Source of the DNA: Caldilineaceae bacterium
GTDB taxonomy: Bacteria > Chloroflexota > Anaerolineae > Caldilineales > Caldilineaceae
Length of the DNA stretch: 9,995 bases
Assembly: GCA_026645635.1 (NCBI GenBank)
Contig: JAPKMV010000079.1
Location: 1-9,995 of the forward strand
Reading direction: 5' to 3'
The translations under genes were made by a program, and so were the position numbers. Every line of letters begins with the position of its first letter. The stretch's first letter is position 1. Shown piece by piece: positions 8,745 to 9,995 of the stretch. The notes below the pieces were generated by a model. The model saw nothing but the letters and a program-made list of their open reading frames with translations. It was not told the DNA's origin and did no database searches.

Positions 8745-9491
8745 ATGATCGCGACCATGCAGGCGGAACCGGTGGCCGAAAAGCCGAAAGTTAGCGTGAT
8801 CCCACAACTGGAAAGCGGTGATCAGTTGACGCGGGCCGAATTCGAACGCCGATACGCTGTCATGACGGGTGTCAAGAAAGCCGAGCTAATTGAAGGAATG
8901 GTGATCATGCCCTCGCCAACTCGCCATCAACATCACGCCGTCCCGCACAACGCTATGGCAACCTGGTTGGGCGTCTACTCAGCGGTTGTGCCAGGAACAG
9001 AAGTCAGCAACAATGTTAGCCTGCGCATCGACCAGGATAATGAACTTCAGCCCGATGTACTGCTGCGCATTGTCGAAGCGGCTGGCGGCAGTTCTCATGT
9101 CTCTGACGATGATTATCTCGAAGGCGCCCCCGAGCTGGTTGCCGAAATTGCCGCCAGTTCGGCCTCCTATGACTATCATGTCAAGCGCCATGTGTACCGC
9201 CGCAACGGCGTGCGCGAATACCTGATCTGGCGCGTGGACGACAACGCCATCGACTGGTTCGCGTTGGAGAACGGTGAATACATGGCGCTCCCCACGGATG
9301 AAGCTGGCATCATCCGCAGCAGGGCGTTCCCTGGACTGTGGCTGGCAGCGGAGGCGCTGCTGGCCGGCGACCTGGCCGCGGTGCTTGCCACTCTCCAAGC
9401 GGGATTGGCCAGCCCGGAACATGCTGATTTCGTGGCAAAATTGACCGCAGGTAAACCCATATCTCTGTCTGATCAGGCAGCAGACGGATGA
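8745..9491 (+). CDS. Second Uma2-family (DUF820) protein
   Basis: A 248-residue protein of the same family as the one at 7202 but far from it in sequence, so the pair is not a recent duplication. It shows the fuller Uma2 pattern: LTRAEFERRY (28-37), KKAELIEGMVIMPSP (44-58, with E47 and E50), QPDVLLRI (102-109, D104), ELVAEIAASSASYDYHVK (130-147, E134 and K147) and YRRNGVREYLIWRVDD (151-166). D104, E134 and K147 are the candidate nuclease-fold residues. Nuclease activity and biological role are unproven for most of the family. It lies 110 bases after the corrinoid-protein gene and 19 bases before the homocysteine methyltransferase gene, on the same strand, so it is probably co-transcribed with the latter. 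By eye its first half is less GC-rich than the corrinoid-protein gene. Confidence 0.9.
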   Translation: MIATMQAEPVAEKPKVSVIPQLESGDQLTRAEFERRYAVMTGVKKAELIEGMVIMPSPTRHQHHAVPHNAMATWLGVYSAVVPGTEVSNNVSLRIDQDNELQPDVLLRIVEAAGGSSHVSDDDYLEGAPELVAEIAASSASYDYHVKRHVYRRNGVREYLIWRVDDNAIDWFALENGEYMALPTDEAGIIRSRAFPGLWLAAEALLAGDLAAVLATLQAGLASPEHADFVAKLTAGKPISLSDQAADG

Positions 9492-9510
9492 GCATAAGAG
9501 GACTAGACAG

Positions 9511-9995
9511 ATGAACAAAGTACTGGATCGACTGCAACAGCAAGGTTTCCTCGTGCTCGACGGCGCGATGGGCACGCAGCTTTTCGCCCGCGGCCTGGTC
9601 TCCGGCGGCAGCCCGGAAGCGTGGAACGTGGAATACCCGGAGCGCGTGCAGAGCGTACATCAGGCTTACGTGGAGGCCGGCTCTGACGTGATCCTCACCA
9701 ACTCTTTCGGCGGCACACGTTACCGGCTCAAGCTGCATGACCTGCAAGATCGGGTGGTGGAGTTGAACCGCGCCGCCGCGCAGAATGCCCGGGCGGCAGC
9801 CGATGCCGCCGGCCGTCCAGTGTTGGTCGCCGGGTCGATGGGGCCAACCGGCGAATTGCTCGTGCCGATGGGCAACATGACCTACGAGGAGTGCCGGGAT
9901 GCCTTCGCCGAACAGGCGCAAGGGTTGATCGAAGGCGGCGTCGATGTGCTCTGGGTCGAGACCATGAGCGACCTGAACGAGGTCAAGGCGGCCAT
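9511..9995 (+). CDS. Homocysteine S-methyltransferase family protein (BHMT / MetH N-terminal type), N-terminal part
   Basis: An open frame starts at the ATG at 9511 and runs off the window after 161 codons; AGAGGA lies 8 bases upstream. The start of the TIM barrel is clear: DGAMGTQL (17-24), TNSFGGTR (63-70), GSMGPTGE (108-115) and WVETMSD (148-154) are the strand-end motifs of the family that also forms the first domain of cobalamin-dependent MetH and of betaine-homocysteine methyltransferase. Members bind homocysteine through zinc and add a methyl group to form methionine. The three zinc cysteines lie further on in the protein and cannot be checked here. Its position after a corrinoid protein and a RACE activator suggests the donor is methyl-cobalamin on that protein, not betaine (inference). 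Whether it continues as a stand-alone enzyme of about 300 residues or as a longer fusion is decided outside the window. Confidence 0.92.
   Translation, partial: MNKVLDRLQQQGFLVLDGAMGTQLFARGLVSGGSPEAWNVEYPERVQSVHQAYVEAGSDVILTNSFGGTRYRLKLHDLQDRVVELNRAAAQNARAAADAAGRPVLVAGSMGPTGELLVPMGNMTYEECRDAFAEQAQGLIEGGVDVLWVETMSDLNEVKAA

Overview
This window is GC-rich and densely coded, with short gaps. Its gene content points to a bacterium of the phylum Chloroflexota (Anaerolineae/Caldilineae-like), with moderate confidence. The pointers are the Uma2-family genes, the AEC permease, a Tat-exported 5'-nucleotidase, corrinoid-dependent methyl transfer and long dispersed hairpin repeats. This assignment is inferred from gene content, not from a marker gene.

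Left part (1-4882), genes of envelope and export: the C-terminal end of a PCuAC-type copper chaperone (+, 1-240) faces an AEC-family permease (-, 492-1436). The permease is divergent from a Tat-exported 5'-nucleotidase/metallophosphoesterase (+, 1559-3442). That gene in turn faces a secreted protein of unknown function with a duplicated cysteine-containing domain (-, 3632-4882). Each of the two convergent gaps holds a long imperfect hairpin of nearly the same size (318-404 and 3463-3551). The arms of both are built from units of about 9 bases. They may act as two-way terminators and look like members of a dispersed repeat class.

Right part (5084-9995), corrinoid methyl-transfer cluster: five genes lie on the plus strand. 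They are a RACE-type reductive activator of corrinoid proteins, a Uma2-family protein, a B12-binding corrinoid protein, a second and clearly different Uma2-family protein, and the start of a homocysteine S-methyltransferase cut by the window edge. The corrinoid protein would carry a methyl group on cobalamin, the homocysteine methyltransferase would pass it to homocysteine to give methionine, and the RACE protein would re-reduce cobalt that has oxidised to Co(II). This looks like a methionine synthase (MetH) split into separate proteins with its own reactivator, or a catabolic demethylation route ending in methionine. The methyl-donor partner is not in the window. The two Uma2 genes interleaved with the methyl-transfer genes are the least explained part, together with a strong hairpin just after the RACE gene.

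No tRNA, rRNA, CRISPR array, insertion sequence or recognisable cobalamin riboswitch was seen. No gap without a gene exceeds 300 bases.
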